Assembly: GCF_003113895.1 (NCBI RefSeq)
Contig: NZ_BDUD01000001.1
Location: 2,369,356-2,433,355, forward strand
Origin: Nostoc commune NIES-4072
Lineage (GTDB): Bacteria; Cyanobacteriota; Cyanobacteriia; Cyanobacteriales; Nostocaceae
Reading direction: 5' to 3'
Length of the DNA stretch: 64,000 bases
Position numbers and translations under genes: made by a program. Each line of letters opens with the position of its first letter. The first letter of the stretch is position 1. Under the pieces are notes generated by a model. That model was not told the DNA's origin and searched no databases. It saw only the letters and a list, made by a program, of their open reading frames with translations. Shown one piece after another: positions 24,836-33,971 of this stretch.

Positions 24836-27166
24836 ATGAGGCAGTTTGAAAATACTACTACCCAAGCTACTGCTCTGACTAACCACGATCGCAAACCTAT
24901 TCACATACCTGGCTCTATTCAACCTCATGGTGTTCTACTGGCACTCAGTACTCAGTTAGAGATACTGCAAGTTAGCAACAATACCCAAGAACACTTGGGC
25001 AAAGAGCCAGAAGATTTGCTTGGTAAACCGTTGAGCTATTTGCTAGAAGCTCAACAAATAGAAACTGTAAAGCAGTGCTTGGTAAAAAAAATTGGCAGTC
25101 CTAATGCGTTTAAAGTATCAATAAATACTTTGCATCGGCAACAAGATTTTGACGCTATTGCTCATCGTACAGAAGAGGCTGTGATTCTGGAGTTAGAACC
25201 GACAGACTCAAAATCTGAGGTAAGTTTTTTAGGCTTTCATGCTTTGGCGGGTGAAGCGATCGCCAAAATGCAGAGAACATCAAACCTGATAGAATTTTTG
25301 CATGTAGTGGCACAAGAAGTCCAAAAAATTATCGGTTTTGATCGGGTAATGGTCTATAAATTTGACCAGTCGGGAGCGGGTTCTGTTGTTTCAGAAGTCA
25401 AACGAGAAGATTTATCACCTTATTTAGGACTCCACTATCCCGCAACAGATATTCCAGCGCAGGCTAGGGAATTATACACGCGCTGCTTTCTGCGATTTCT
25501 CCCCGATTTGACTGCCGAACCTATTAAACTAGTTCCAAAGGAAAATCCGACAACACATCAGCATCTTGACTTAAGTTACTCTCTGCTACGAAGTTTTGAT
25601 TCGTGTTGTGCTGAATATCATCAAAATATGGGAGTGAAGGCTCTTTTGGTGATTTCGCTTATTCAAGAGCAGAAACTTTGGGGATTAATATCTTGCCATC
25701 ACTTAACACCAAAGTATATTTCTTATGAAGTGCTAAAGATGTGCGAATTTTTGGGACAGATTGTGTCTTCTGAATTAGCGCACAAAATTAGTTATTCGGA
25801 ATGGAACTATAAGGTAAAACTTAAATCACTACAGGCTGATTTTTTAGAGTCTATTTCTCAAGCAGATAATTTTATTGATGCTTTAATTAAACCTGAAATC
25901 CGCTTACTCGATCTTGTTAGTGCCACTGGAGCGGCGGTTTGTCTGGATAATGAAATTACCCTCGTAGGAGCAACACCGAATATTCATCAAGTTCGGGCAT
26001 TAATTGAATGGGCGGATATTCAAGTTAGTGATAACCTGTTTTCCACCGATTCTCTGCCGAAGCTTTACCCAGAGGCGCTCAGATTTAAAGATACTGCTAG
26101 TGGATTGCTGCTACTGCGAATTTCTAAAGTCCGGCGTTATTATATTCTTTGGTTTCGCCCCGAAGTTATCCAAACGGTAAACTGGGCAGGTAATCCCAAC
26201 GAATCCATTCAAGCTCAGGCAGATGGTAGCTTTAGCCTATCTCCACGAAAATCCTTTGAACAATGGCAAGAAACGGTTAGATTAACTTCTCTACCTTGGG
26301 AAACTTGTGAACTTGAGAGTGCGATCGCTCTGAGTAATGCGATCGTTGGTATTGTACTATCTAAGGCGGATGAGTTAGCTAAAATCAACCTAGAGTTAGA
26401 GCGCAGCAACCAAGAACTAGCATCCTTTGCCTACGCCGCTTCCCATGACCTCAAAGAGCCTTTGCGGGGAATCTATAACTTCTCAACGGTGTTGCTAGAA
26501 GACTATGCCCAAGTATTAGATGATGACGGAATTGAGTGCTTGCAAACAGTAGTTTCCTTGTCTGTACGCATGGAAACCCTCATTAATGCTCTACTGCGAC
26601 TCTCGCAGTTAGGACAAGCACAACTGCGAGAGCAAGCAACTGACCTCAACGAATTAGTTACCCAAGTGATTGAAATCTTTCGTGCTAGTCGCCAAGACTC
26701 CGCACTCGTGGATATTCGCATTCCTCGACCTTTACCAACAGTTCAATGTGACCGAGTTCTCGTTAATGAAGTCTTTAGTAATCTGCTGGGTAATGCCTTC
26801 AAATACAACGACAAGCCAGAGCAATGGGTTGAGATTGGCTACCTTTCTCAAGAAGGAGCAGGGGGAGCAGGGGGAGCAGGGGAAGTATTGAGCAATGCCC
26901 AATGCCCAATGCCCAATGCCCCATGCCCCATGCCCAATGCCCAATCCCCAATCTTTTATATCCGAGATAACGGTATTGGAATTCCACAGCATCACCTAGA
27001 AACTATCTTTCGACTATTTAAGCGGCTCCACTCTCAGGAAAAGTACGGTGGAGGAGCAGGTGCTGGACTAGCTATTGTTAAGAAGATTGTTGAGCTTCAT
27101 AACGGCCAAATTTGGGTTGAATCTACCGTAGGCGTTGGCTCGATTTTCTATTTCACGCTGGAATAG
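24836..27166 (+). CDS. Cph1-like phytochrome histidine kinase
   Basis: This 776-residue photoreceptor kinase has PAS (about 15-125; DRKPIHIPGSIQPHGVLL), GAF (about 140-320; VMVYKFD, PATDIPAQARELYTR), PHY (about 330-505; tongue motif PRKSFEQW), HisKA (about 520-590; AYAASHDLKEPLRG) and HATPase (to 776; DNGIGIP, GGAGAGLAIVKKIVE). The bilin-binding Cys is Cys257 in LRSFDSCCAEYHQNMGV, aligned with Cys259 of Cph1; the N-terminal PAS position that carries Cys in bacteriophytochromes is His17. The residue after the chromophore Cys, normally His, is Cys258. A repeat-derived insert lies in the ATPase domain at 26850-26955. A response regulator gene follows after 52 bases, as in cph1-rcp1. Confidence 0.9.
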   Translation: MRQFENTTTQATALTNHDRKPIHIPGSIQPHGVLLALSTQLEILQVSNNTQEHLGKEPEDLLGKPLSYLLEAQQIETVKQCLVKKIGSPNAFKVSINTLHRQQDFDAIAHRTEEAVILELEPTDSKSEVSFLGFHALAGEAIAKMQRTSNLIEFLHVVAQEVQKIIGFDRVMVYKFDQSGAGSVVSEVKREDLSPYLGLHYPATDIPAQARELYTRCFLRFLPDLTAEPIKLVPKENPTTHQHLDLSYSLLRSFDSCCAEYHQNMGVKALLVISLIQEQKLWGLISCHHLTPKYISYEVLKMCEFLGQIVSSELAHKISYSEWNYKVKLKSLQADFLESISQADNFIDALIKPEIRLLDLVSATGAAVCLDNEITLVGATPNIHQVRALIEWADIQVSDNLFSTDSLPKLYPEALRFKDTASGLLLLRISKVRRYYILWFRPEVIQTVNWAGNPNESIQAQADGSFSLSPRKSFEQWQETVRLTSLPWETCELESAIALSNAIVGIVLSKADELAKINLELERSNQELASFAYAASHDLKEPLRGIYNFSTVLLEDYAQVLDDDGIECLQTVVSLSVRMETLINALLRLSQLGQAQLREQATDLNELVTQVIEIFRASRQDSALVDIRIPRPLPTVQCDRVLVNEVFSNLLGNAFKYNDKPEQWVEIGYLSQEGAGGAGGAGEVLSNAQCPMPNAPCPMPNAQSPIFYIRDNGIGIPQHHLETIFRLFKRLHSQEKYGGGAGAGLAIVKKIVELHNGQIWVESTVGVGSIFYFTLE

Positions 27167-27218
27167 TTTAAGATAATAACCAAATATATATTTTTGTTAA
27201 GCTCTTTTAAGACCACGA

Positions 27219-27674
27219 ATGACAAAAAAACTTCATGAACCTCTACTCGTTGTTGAGGACAGCAATGAAGATTTTCGGATGCTACAACGTCTGATGCGGC
27301 GCATGTCCGTCCAGAACCCCATACATCGTTGTACTAATGGGGATGAGGTTTTAGACTTCCTTTATCAACTAGGAAGCGAAGCCTTACGCAACTCTAAAGT
27401 AGCACTACGACCTTCTGTTATCTTGCTCGATCTGAATTTGCCAGGTATTGATGGCCGTGACATTTTAGATAGGCTCAAGCAAGACAAGAGTTTCAAGGAA
27501 ATCCCCATCGTTGTTTTTACCACATCATCTAACCCCAAGGATATTGAACTGTGCTACCAAAAGGGCGCAAATGGATATCTGGTAAAGCCGATGGATGCTC
27601 AGGAACTAAAAAAGACGATTCAAGCATTCGTGGACTATTGGCTTGAAGCCAATATGCCGCCAGCCTTGGATTAA
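27219..27674 (+). CDS. Rcp1-type single-domain response regulator
   Basis: This 151-residue receiver domain has the acidic pair in LLVVEDSNEDFRML, the phospho-acceptor Asp in SVILLDLNLPGIDGRDIL, Thr in IVVFTTSSNP and Lys in GYLVKPMDAQEL. It follows the phytochrome kinase gene by 52 bases in the same direction, so it is very probably the cognate partner that receives phosphate in a light-dependent way. The C-terminal extension (YWLEANMPP) is typical of the Rcp1 group. There is no output domain, so it acts through protein contacts or phosphorelay. Confidence 0.92.
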   Translation: MTKKLHEPLLVVEDSNEDFRMLQRLMRRMSVQNPIHRCTNGDEVLDFLYQLGSEALRNSKVALRPSVILLDLNLPGIDGRDILDRLKQDKSFKEIPIVVFTTSSNPKDIELCYQKGANGYLVKPMDAQELKKTIQAFVDYWLEANMPPALD

Positions 27675-27956
27675 TTTTTTTATTCTCTTTTGATGAATCA
27701 ATTATAGGGAAAGGATAACAAAGGAGACTGCTTAAAGGACACAGAGACATTTTCCTCTTTGAGCCACTGTGTCTGCTTGTCTCTTTTAGATGCGCTTTCC
27801 CCATTTTCTTATTTATCTTCGTGCTTAAATTACTTTAGAATTTCTAAAGAATTTAGATTTTATTTACACTTATTTTATATTATTTTTAGAATTATGCAAT
27901 AAAAACATCATCTGGAAAAAAGGGATCTACATGGCTCCCCAATCCTCATACTTAAT

Positions 27957-29690
27957 ATGTTGGACACATGGACGCTACTCATCATCGATGATTGTGCAGC
28001 AGATCGAAAAATCTATCGTCGATATCTGTTGAAAGATCCGCACCAGTCCTACCAGATTTTGGAGGCAGACTGTGCAGAGGAAGCAATTGATTTGTGCCAA
28101 AAAATGCGCTTTGATGTCATCTTGCTGGATTTTTGCCTACCTGATATGAGTGGGTTAGAACTCTTCGATCAGATGCAGCAGAAGATATTTGAGACTTCCG
28201 TCCCTGTGATTATGCTGACAGGGCGTGGTGATGAAGAGATAGCTGTGCAAGCAATGAAACGGGGTGCGTTGGATTATTTGGTCAAGCAACATCTGACACA
28301 AGATGTACTGCAACTAACAGTCCGTAACGCCATTAAGCAATCGTGCTTGCAAGCCCAACTCTACAAAACTCAGGAGAGACAGCGTTTAATTGCCACCACT
28401 GCTTTAAGAATTCGCCAGTCTCTTAACCTAGAGCAAATTTTGACTACAGCTGTAGCCGAGGTACAGCAACTTCTGAAGTGCGATCGCGTGATGGTGTATC
28501 AGTTCGCCCCAGATGCAGACGGTAAAATAGTTGCCTCCTCAGTTGAGTCATGCCGCACTATAGAATTGTGCGATCGCATCGAAACACGGAAAGAAGCAGG
28601 GGAGCAAAGAAAGGAAAGAGGTAAATTAATTACTCATTCTCCCCCTTGCACCCTGCCCCCTGCCTCTCTGCCTCTTCTACCCAATCCCCAATCCCCCATC
28701 CCTTACATTTACGAGCTTGGCTTGTGTAATTGTGTCAGCCTGAAAGAGCAATTTAATGCTAAGACAAATCTAGTAGTTCCCATTAATCTGAGTAACAATG
28801 GGAACCCAACCCCCAAGCTTTGGGGTTTGCTGATTGCTCACCATAATTCCGGGGAACGACAGTGGCAAACTGATGATGCCCAAATGCTCAATGAAGTTTC
28901 GGTGCAACTAGCGATCGCCATTCAACAAGCCGAATTGCTAGCCCAAACTCAAGCATCACTTGCCAAAGAAAAGCAACTCAATATATTTAAATCGCAAATT
29001 ATTGCCACAGTCTCCCATGAGTATCGAACGCCGCTAACTTCAATTCTTGCTGCTGCATCAACTTTGGTAAAACATAGCCAGCAATTAGATGAGTCTAAAC
29101 AAGAGAGGTTTTTAGGAATCATTGAACAGAAAGCCAGGTATATGTCTAAACTTGTGGATAATATGCTTCTGGTTAACCAATTTGAACTGGAAAAACCAAA
29201 ATTTCAGCCAATACAGCTCGATTTACTGCAATTTTTTGCTGATCTGATCGAACAAGAGCGAGAAACAGTAGGCGATCGCCATGAATTGATTTTTCAAATT
29301 ACTGGTAATAACCAGAACTTTTGGGGCGATCGCGGACTTTTGCAGCAAATTTTTACTAACTTAATATCCAATGCAATTAAATACTCTCCAGATGGAGGTA
29401 CTGTAGAATTCCACCTCATTGGTAAAGAATCAGAAGTAATCTTTTATATCAAAGATCAGGGAATTGGTATCCCGATGGCAGATCAAGAAAATTTGTTTCA
29501 ATCCTTCAGCCGTGGAAGTAACGTTGATACAATACCCGGTACAGGATTAGGGCTTGCGATCGCTAAAGCTTGCGTAGAGTTACATGGTGGCGATATTAGC
29601 TTGTCTAGTCAAGTAGGGCAAGGAACCAAAGTTACAGTCAGCTTACCGAAGATATTCCCAATAGGACAACTATCCCTATCATCAACTTGA
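27957..29690 (+). CDS. Hybrid sensor kinase: receiver-GAF-HisKA-HATPase
   Basis: This 577-residue protein has an N-terminal receiver (about 5-125; Asp in VILLDFCLPDMSGLE, Lys in LDYLVKQH), a GAF domain (about 150-330; LLKCDRVMVYQF, WGLLIAHH), HisKA (about 345-410; ATVSHEYRTPLTSILAA) and HATPase (about 450-570; NLISNAIKYSPDG, DQGIGIP, GTGLGLAIAK). Such proteins often act as the next relay step after phytochrome/Rcp pairs in Nostoc. It follows the response regulator in the same direction after 282 bases. The GAF domain carries a low-complexity insert at 28584-28712 made of intergenic-type repeat DNA. The start ATG 27957 is clear but without a strong ribosome site. Confidence 0.88.
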   Translation: MLDTWTLLIIDDCAADRKIYRRYLLKDPHQSYQILEADCAEEAIDLCQKMRFDVILLDFCLPDMSGLELFDQMQQKIFETSVPVIMLTGRGDEEIAVQAMKRGALDYLVKQHLTQDVLQLTVRNAIKQSCLQAQLYKTQERQRLIATTALRIRQSLNLEQILTTAVAEVQQLLKCDRVMVYQFAPDADGKIVASSVESCRTIELCDRIETRKEAGEQRKERGKLITHSPPCTLPPASLPLLPNPQSPIPYIYELGLCNCVSLKEQFNAKTNLVVPINLSNNGNPTPKLWGLLIAHHNSGERQWQTDDAQMLNEVSVQLAIAIQQAELLAQTQASLAKEKQLNIFKSQIIATVSHEYRTPLTSILAAASTLVKHSQQLDESKQERFLGIIEQKARYMSKLVDNMLLVNQFELEKPKFQPIQLDLLQFFADLIEQERETVGDRHELIFQITGNNQNFWGDRGLLQQIFTNLISNAIKYSPDGGTVEFHLIGKESEVIFYIKDQGIGIPMADQENLFQSFSRGSNVDTIPGTGLGLAIAKACVELHGGDISLSSQVGQGTKVTVSLPKIFPIGQLSLSST

Positions 29691-29691
29691 C

Positions 29692-30219
29692 CTAATCTCG
29701 AATTTCTAGTTTGGTAATCAGCCATTCTTTGATTGTTTTCCCGCAAGGCTCAGAACTTTGGCAATCATTGACGTTTTCTAGCCCATAATACATCTGTACT
29801 TTTTTGTTGACGTATTTCTCTGGTTCGCAAATATCAAATGATGCACCCACACTTTCATATAATTTACCCTTTTCATCGACAACAGTAACGTAGCATTTTA
29901 AGTCTCCATTTTGCATGTCTTTGATAGTACCCAATATCGGTTTATCTTTAGGAGCTTCATTAACTTTTTTATTTTTAATAGGTGTATTTTCATTTGATGT
30001 TGAATTACTAGTTTTTTTGCTAACTTCAATATTATCTAGCTTTCCCTTATTTGCAGAGATAGATTCAGAATTAACTGGGGTAGTTGTCGCAGTATTTGCT
30101 TGATTAACTTTATTCTTTTGAGAATCGCTATTGTCAGAGTCGCCACAACTCACAATCAATAAAGAACAAAGAATTAATGTAGTAGTGAAGATTGTTTTTT
30201 TCATTTGATTTATGTTCAT
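29692..30219 (-). CDS. Lipoprotein of unknown function
   Basis: This 175-residue protein has a lipobox (LCSLLIVSCG) after a basic, hydrophobic signal, a Ser/Thr/Asn/Lys-rich linker to about residue 90, and a small C-terminal domain with four Cys (KCYVTVV, FDICEP, NVNDCQSSEPCGKT) that probably form disulfides. The start ATG 30219 overlaps the stop of an upstream small membrane ORF (ATGA), which supports it over ATG 30204. The 3' end meets the convergent kinase gene with one base between them. No family is recognised. Confidence 0.65.
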   Translation of the reverse strand: MNINQMKKTIFTTTLILCSLLIVSCGDSDNSDSQKNKVNQANTATTTPVNSESISANKGKLDNIEVSKKTSNSTSNENTPIKNKKVNEAPKDKPILGTIKDMQNGDLKCYVTVVDEKGKLYESVGASFDICEPEKYVNKKVQMYYGLENVNDCQSSEPCGKTIKEWLITKLEIRD

Positions 30220-30374
30220 AAAACCCTATCGATGCTTTTTTGGGAAAATATTAGACCAATAGTCAACCCACCAATTACTATTCTGGTAGTTAAAGTAAAA
30301 TAGGTTAAACGTTCAGAAAAATCCTCATTTCCTTGAGTCGTGTATAGAAACACAAAAAAACTCAGACCAAGCAC
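30216..30374 (-). CDS. Small membrane peptide translationally coupled to the lipoprotein gene
   Basis: From GTG 30374 this gives 52 residues: VLGLSFFVFLYTTQGNEDFS, then RLTYFTLTTRIVIGGLTIGL and FSQKSIDRVL. It has two hydrophobic segments and a short loop. Its TGA overlaps the ATG of the downstream lipoprotein gene by four bases (ATGA). The same frame continues upstream across a single TGA (30381-30383) into another plausible stretch (EKLIKVFLISLG), so the ancestral gene may have been longer with Trp in place of the stop. It could thus be a shortened or decaying gene. Confidence 0.45.
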   Translation of the reverse strand: MLGLSFFVFLYTTQGNEDFSERLTYFTLTTRIVIGGLTIGLIFSQKSIDRVL

Positions 30375-30665
30375 AATTGCTCAACCTAAAGATATAAGAA
30401 AAACTTTTATTAATTTTTCTATAATATTTCTTGATTTATGACAATTTTATGTGTTGTCACTTATAAGCGACAACGTGGTATTTACTGTACATGCTTGGCG
30501 TTATCTGCATTTTTTGTGTATCATTCTGTAAACTGCTTACAGAATGTCTTGAATCTGATTAATGTGTATAAATTAATGCTTGGTTAAGCTTTAATTACTA
30601 AATATTAATGCTTTGAGCATTAAATAAGTATTTAATAGAGTTTAGAAGCTGTAAGTATCGATTTT

Positions 30666-31550
30666 GTGTTATCTCAGGGTTTTCTCAACTTAAACAAACC
30701 ATTTGACTGGACTTCCCACGACTGCGTAGCGCGAGTGCGAAAATTGTTGCGCCTCAAACGTGTAGGACATGCGGGAACCTTAGATCCAGCTGCTACAGGG
30801 GTTTTACCAATCGCCCTTGGTAAAGCCACAAGATTGTTGCAATATCTGCCAGAAAACAAAGCGTACATTGCCACTATTCGCTTGGGTGTGCGTACTACAA
30901 CCGATGATTTACAAGGTGAAATCATCACTTCTCAACCTTGTGCTGGATTGAGTTTGGCACAGGTGAAAAATGTATTACCACAATTTGAAGGCAAGATTGA
31001 GCAAATACCACCGAGTTACAGTGCAATTCAAGTGGATGGTAAACGCCTTTACGATTTAGCACGCCAAGGTAAAACGGTGGAAGTTCCAGTGCGAACAGTG
31101 GAAGTTTTTCAGATAGATATTTTGGACTGGAGAGAAGGGGATTTTCCCGAATTGGATGTGGCGATCGCCTGTGGTTCTGGTACATATATTAGAGCGATCG
31201 CTCGTGATTTAGGTGCAATTTTAGAAACTGGTGGCACTCTTGCCGCTTTGATTCGCACTCAAAGCAGTGGTTTCAATTTAACAGATAGTCTCACTTTGAG
31301 CGACTTAGAAACTAAACTACAAGCCGATACATTTCAACCGATTTTTCCAGATGCAGCTTTACAACATTTGTCATCGGTTACTTTACCAGCAACATCTGCT
31401 CAAAAATGGTGTCAAGGTCAGCGAATTTCTCTAACTTTCGATGTTCCTGAAATAGTGCGAGTTTATGATGAAGAGACTCGCTTTTTAGGTGTAGGGCAAT
31501 TACAAGACGAAGTGTTGATCCCTCAAATGGTTTTTGAACCAATTTCTTAA
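30666..31550 (+). CDS. truB: tRNA pseudouridine-55 synthase
   Basis: This 294-residue enzyme makes pseudouridine at position 55 of the T-loop of most tRNAs. It shows the catalytic Asp in [20 protein letters not shown], the [13 protein letters not shown] start motif, the [18 protein letters not shown] segment and the [15 protein letters not shown] motif. The C-terminal PUA-like part ([17 protein letters not shown]) is short. The start is GTG at 30666; the preceding TTG/GTG context is weak, but the GFLNLNKP start is in the right place. The next gene follows at 31626 after 75 bases and may be cotranscribed. Confidence 0.95.
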   Translation: MLSQGFLNLNKPFDWTSHDCVARVRKLLRLKRVGHAGTLDPAATGVLPIALGKATRLLQYLPENKAYIATIRLGVRTTTDDLQGEIITSQPCAGLSLAQVKNVLPQFEGKIEQIPPSYSAIQVDGKRLYDLARQGKTVEVPVRTVEVFQIDILDWREGDFPELDVAIACGSGTYIRAIARDLGAILETGGTLAALIRTQSSGFNLTDSLTLSDLETKLQADTFQPIFPDAALQHLSSVTLPATSAQKWCQGQRISLTFDVPEIVRVYDEETRFLGVGQLQDEVLIPQMVFEPIS

Positions 31551-31625
31551 AACTGTGATAAGTTAAAGGGTTTAATTTGAACACATTTGGCCAAAGGTGT
31601 AAAATTGTCATCAACAGTAAATTAA

Positions 31626-31934
31626 ATGCTAGCTCTACCCAATAACTGGGCAGATATTGAATCTGATATCATATATCAAACAACGAGTGATTTACTAGTT
31701 TCCTTTAGCCAAGAGCAAATAAAACTGGGAATCAAGTATGACCATAATGGCAAACATTTAAAAGCGATTGAGAAAGGGCAAGTTCCGCCACGTGCTAATG
31801 CTGGGCTTGTTGCTTCCCAAGAAGAGGGGTACGATTTGAAATCAAAAGTGTTAGGTAAAGGCGGCGATAAGCGATTTCATGCAAAGTTTATTGATGGTGT
31901 ATTGCACTTTCCAGGTTTAGTAACAGAACATTAG
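31626..31934 (+). CDS. Small protein of unknown function, first of a tight pair
   Basis: This 102-residue soluble protein begins MLALPNNWADIESDIIYQTT and has a Lys/Gly-rich middle (KHLKAIEKGQVPPRANAGLV, KVLGKGGDKRFHAKFIDG). It is followed after 12 bases by a 135-residue gene in the same direction. A small basic protein next to a small acidic one could be a toxin/immunity type pair, but no family motif supports this. No signal peptide or membrane segment is seen. Confidence 0.55.
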   Translation: MLALPNNWADIESDIIYQTTSDLLVSFSQEQIKLGIKYDHNGKHLKAIEKGQVPPRANAGLVASQEEGYDLKSKVLGKGGDKRFHAKFIDGVLHFPGLVTEH

Positions 31935-31946
31935 TGCAGAATAAAT

Positions 31947-32354
31947 ATGACAAGACTAGAATTAAAAAATCATCCAGTATGGCGGGATTTGACTGAAATC
32001 TTAGAAAACTTAGACGCCCGTAGACTAGTTCAAGAACATCTCAAGCTATGTGATTATAAAGTTTGTGGCTACTGGGATGAGCAAAATAAGTATTATGAAA
32101 CAATAACTTTGCCTCGTAGCCTCGAAACAGAATTAGTTAGCAGTTCTATTGGCTTTACTCACAAAAAACGGTTTCTAAAGCTAAAGTTTGTTTTCACAGT
32201 CTCTGGTATTGATGCTATAGCTCAGTCAATTCATAACGCTCAAAGAATCGGTGAGTTGCTTCTTGTCTATGATGAAAATTTAGAATTTGTAGATGAAAAT
32301 TGGCTTTTAGATATTAATTCCCCTTTTTTGGATATCAAACTTCCTCACACTTGA
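31947..32354 (+). CDS. Small acidic protein of unknown function, second of a tight pair
   Basis: This 135-residue soluble protein starts MTRLELKNHPVWRDLTEILE. It is rich in Leu and Glu/Asp, with a likely mixed alpha/beta fold, and ends in a hydrophobic strand-like segment (ENWLLDINSPFLDIKLP). The gene starts 12 bases after its neighbour's stop codon, so the two are almost certainly cotranscribed. No known domain is recognised. Confidence 0.55.
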   Translation: MTRLELKNHPVWRDLTEILENLDARRLVQEHLKLCDYKVCGYWDEQNKYYETITLPRSLETELVSSSIGFTHKKRFLKLKFVFTVSGIDAIAQSIHNAQRIGELLLVYDENLEFVDENWLLDINSPFLDIKLPHT

Positions 32355-32452
32355 ATACTGTATGCAGCAACTTGAACTGTAATCGAACACTGCAATACTT
32401 GGTAGCTAGCCGTATGACAAGATTAGAAAAATAATAAATATAACGAACTACT

Positions 32453-32563
32453 ATGACAAAAAGGCTAGATCGAATTGAGGCAATTTTAGAGCGGACAGCA
32501 GAAAGGGATGAAGCGAATATGACAGGGATAGAAGCGATCGCTAGACAGGAGAACAACGAGTAA
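32453..32563 (+). CDS. Very small coiled-coil-like peptide overlapping the hydrolase start
   Basis: This 36-residue ORF reads MTKRLDRIEAILERTAERDE, then ANMTGIEAIARQENNE. Cyanobacteria have many longer proteins with this heptad pattern (xRLDRIEAILExTA), so this may be a shortened copy. Its TAA shares one base with the ATG of the next gene (32563), suggesting translational coupling. It is too short to place firmly. Confidence 0.45.
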   Translation: MTKRLDRIEAILERTAERDEANMTGIEAIARQENNE

Positions 32564-33411
32564 TGAGCGATCGCCATCCTACCACTGCTTTCCGTCTCAA
32601 TGTCTACATCCAAGGTCAAGGATTCCCCATTCTCGGCTTACATGGTCATCCTGGTACTGGTCGTAGTCTATCTGTCTTTACTAATCATTTATCAAAAAGT
32701 TATAAAACTTTTGCCCCTGATTTACGTGGATACGGCAAAAGTCGCTGGAATGGTAATTTTAATATGAATGACCATTTAACTGATTTAGAAGCGCTGCTAG
32801 ACCGCTTTGAGATTGAAAAGTGCCTAGTATTGGGATGGTCACTTGGGGGTATTCTGGCAATGGAACTGGCATTACGTTTGCCAGAGCGCATTACAGGGCT
32901 GATTTTGGTGGCGACAGCCGCAAAACCCCGTGGCAGTCATCCTCCTATCACTTGGCAGGATAATTTATATACTGGCATTGCCGGCTTAATAAACTATATA
33001 AAACCGAGTTGGCAATGGAATATTGATACTTTTGGCAAGCGATCGCTTTTCCGCTACTTAATCCAACAACATACATCTACCAGTTACAACTATATCGCTA
33101 CAGAAGCAGTACCAGCTTATTTGCAAACCTCTCGTGCTGCTACTCGCGCCCTTTACAGTGAAATTCAATCGGGATACAACCGACTTCTAGATTTGCAACA
33201 AATAGAATGTCCTAGTTTAGTACTTGCTGGTGAACAAGACCGCCACATCACATCTAGTTCCAGCTTAGAAACTGCTCAACACCTCAACAATTCTCAATGG
33301 CAATGCTATCCCAACACCGCCCATCTTTTTCCGTGGGAAGTCCCCCAGCAGGTGCTGAATGACATTGATCATTGGCTGGAAGTTCATCCGCAGGTAATTG
33401 GTGGTCAATAG
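32563..33411 (+). CDS. Alpha/beta hydrolase
   Basis: This 282-residue protein has the classic fold: oxyanion motif LGLHGHPGTGRS, nucleophile elbow LGWSLGGILAMELALRLPE, acid in VLAGEQDRHITS and catalytic His in PNTAHLFPWEVP. It resembles general esterase/haloperoxidase-like enzymes, and the substrate cannot be inferred. The ATG overlaps the stop of a tiny upstream ORF. It has no signal peptide, so it is cytoplasmic. Confidence 0.88.
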   Translation: MSDRHPTTAFRLNVYIQGQGFPILGLHGHPGTGRSLSVFTNHLSKSYKTFAPDLRGYGKSRWNGNFNMNDHLTDLEALLDRFEIEKCLVLGWSLGGILAMELALRLPERITGLILVATAAKPRGSHPPITWQDNLYTGIAGLINYIKPSWQWNIDTFGKRSLFRYLIQQHTSTSYNYIATEAVPAYLQTSRAATRALYSEIQSGYNRLLDLQQIECPSLVLAGEQDRHITSSSSLETAQHLNNSQWQCYPNTAHLFPWEVPQQVLNDIDHWLEVHPQVIGGQ

Positions 33412-33582
33412 TCCAAATATTTAAAAAATTTTGACTATTGACGAAGAATAAATCGAGAGTGAAGATGTGGTGACACGGTGAGTGAAAAAGACGCATTAAC
33501 GCGGTAAAAGAATTCTCAATCTCTCCGTGTCTTTGCGTCCCTGCATTCTCGCATCTTTATCCATTCTCTGGCCTAACTTAAC

Positions 33583-33885
33583 TTAAATCTGACCGCCAAA
33601 GGCAGGCTGTACTTTGCGGTCAAATCTTTCCCCCAAGTCTTCAGCAATTGTTAAGTTATTAGGTTTGCAGCGCTTGATATTTACAGAAATTCCTTGCGCT
33701 CCTTCGCTCTCCAAATCTTCTATATATCCAACGCTTGACAATTTTGCATCAGAAGAACTCAAAAATGGCCCGAAGTAGTATGTACAACGGGGATTTTGCG
33801 TCCCAATTTCTACCCACCAAGCCAAGCCGATGAAGTCGAATGTGTTAATTAACACTTCCTTGAGGTTATGCCAAATGGTTTTCAT
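33583..33885 (-). CDS. DUF1816 domain protein
   Basis: This 100-residue protein contains the cyanobacterial DUF1816 pattern: AWWVEIGTQNPRCTYYFGPF followed by a spacer and YIEDLESEGAQGISVNIKRC. This family is confined mainly to cyanobacteria and is sometimes linked to phycobilisome linker-like proteins, but its function is not established. It is a single gene with repeat-containing DNA on both sides. Confidence 0.8.
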   Translation of the reverse strand: MKTIWHNLKEVLINTFDFIGLAWWVEIGTQNPRCTYYFGPFLSSSDAKLSSVGYIEDLESEGAQGISVNIKRCKPNNLTIAEDLGERFDRKVQPAFGGQI

Positions 33886-33971
33886 GGTTTTAGCCAGTTT
33901 ATAAACATCTACAGGGTGTTAAACGATATGTTGCTTTATTATCTTTTACATTTCTTTATACTCTGTTACTG

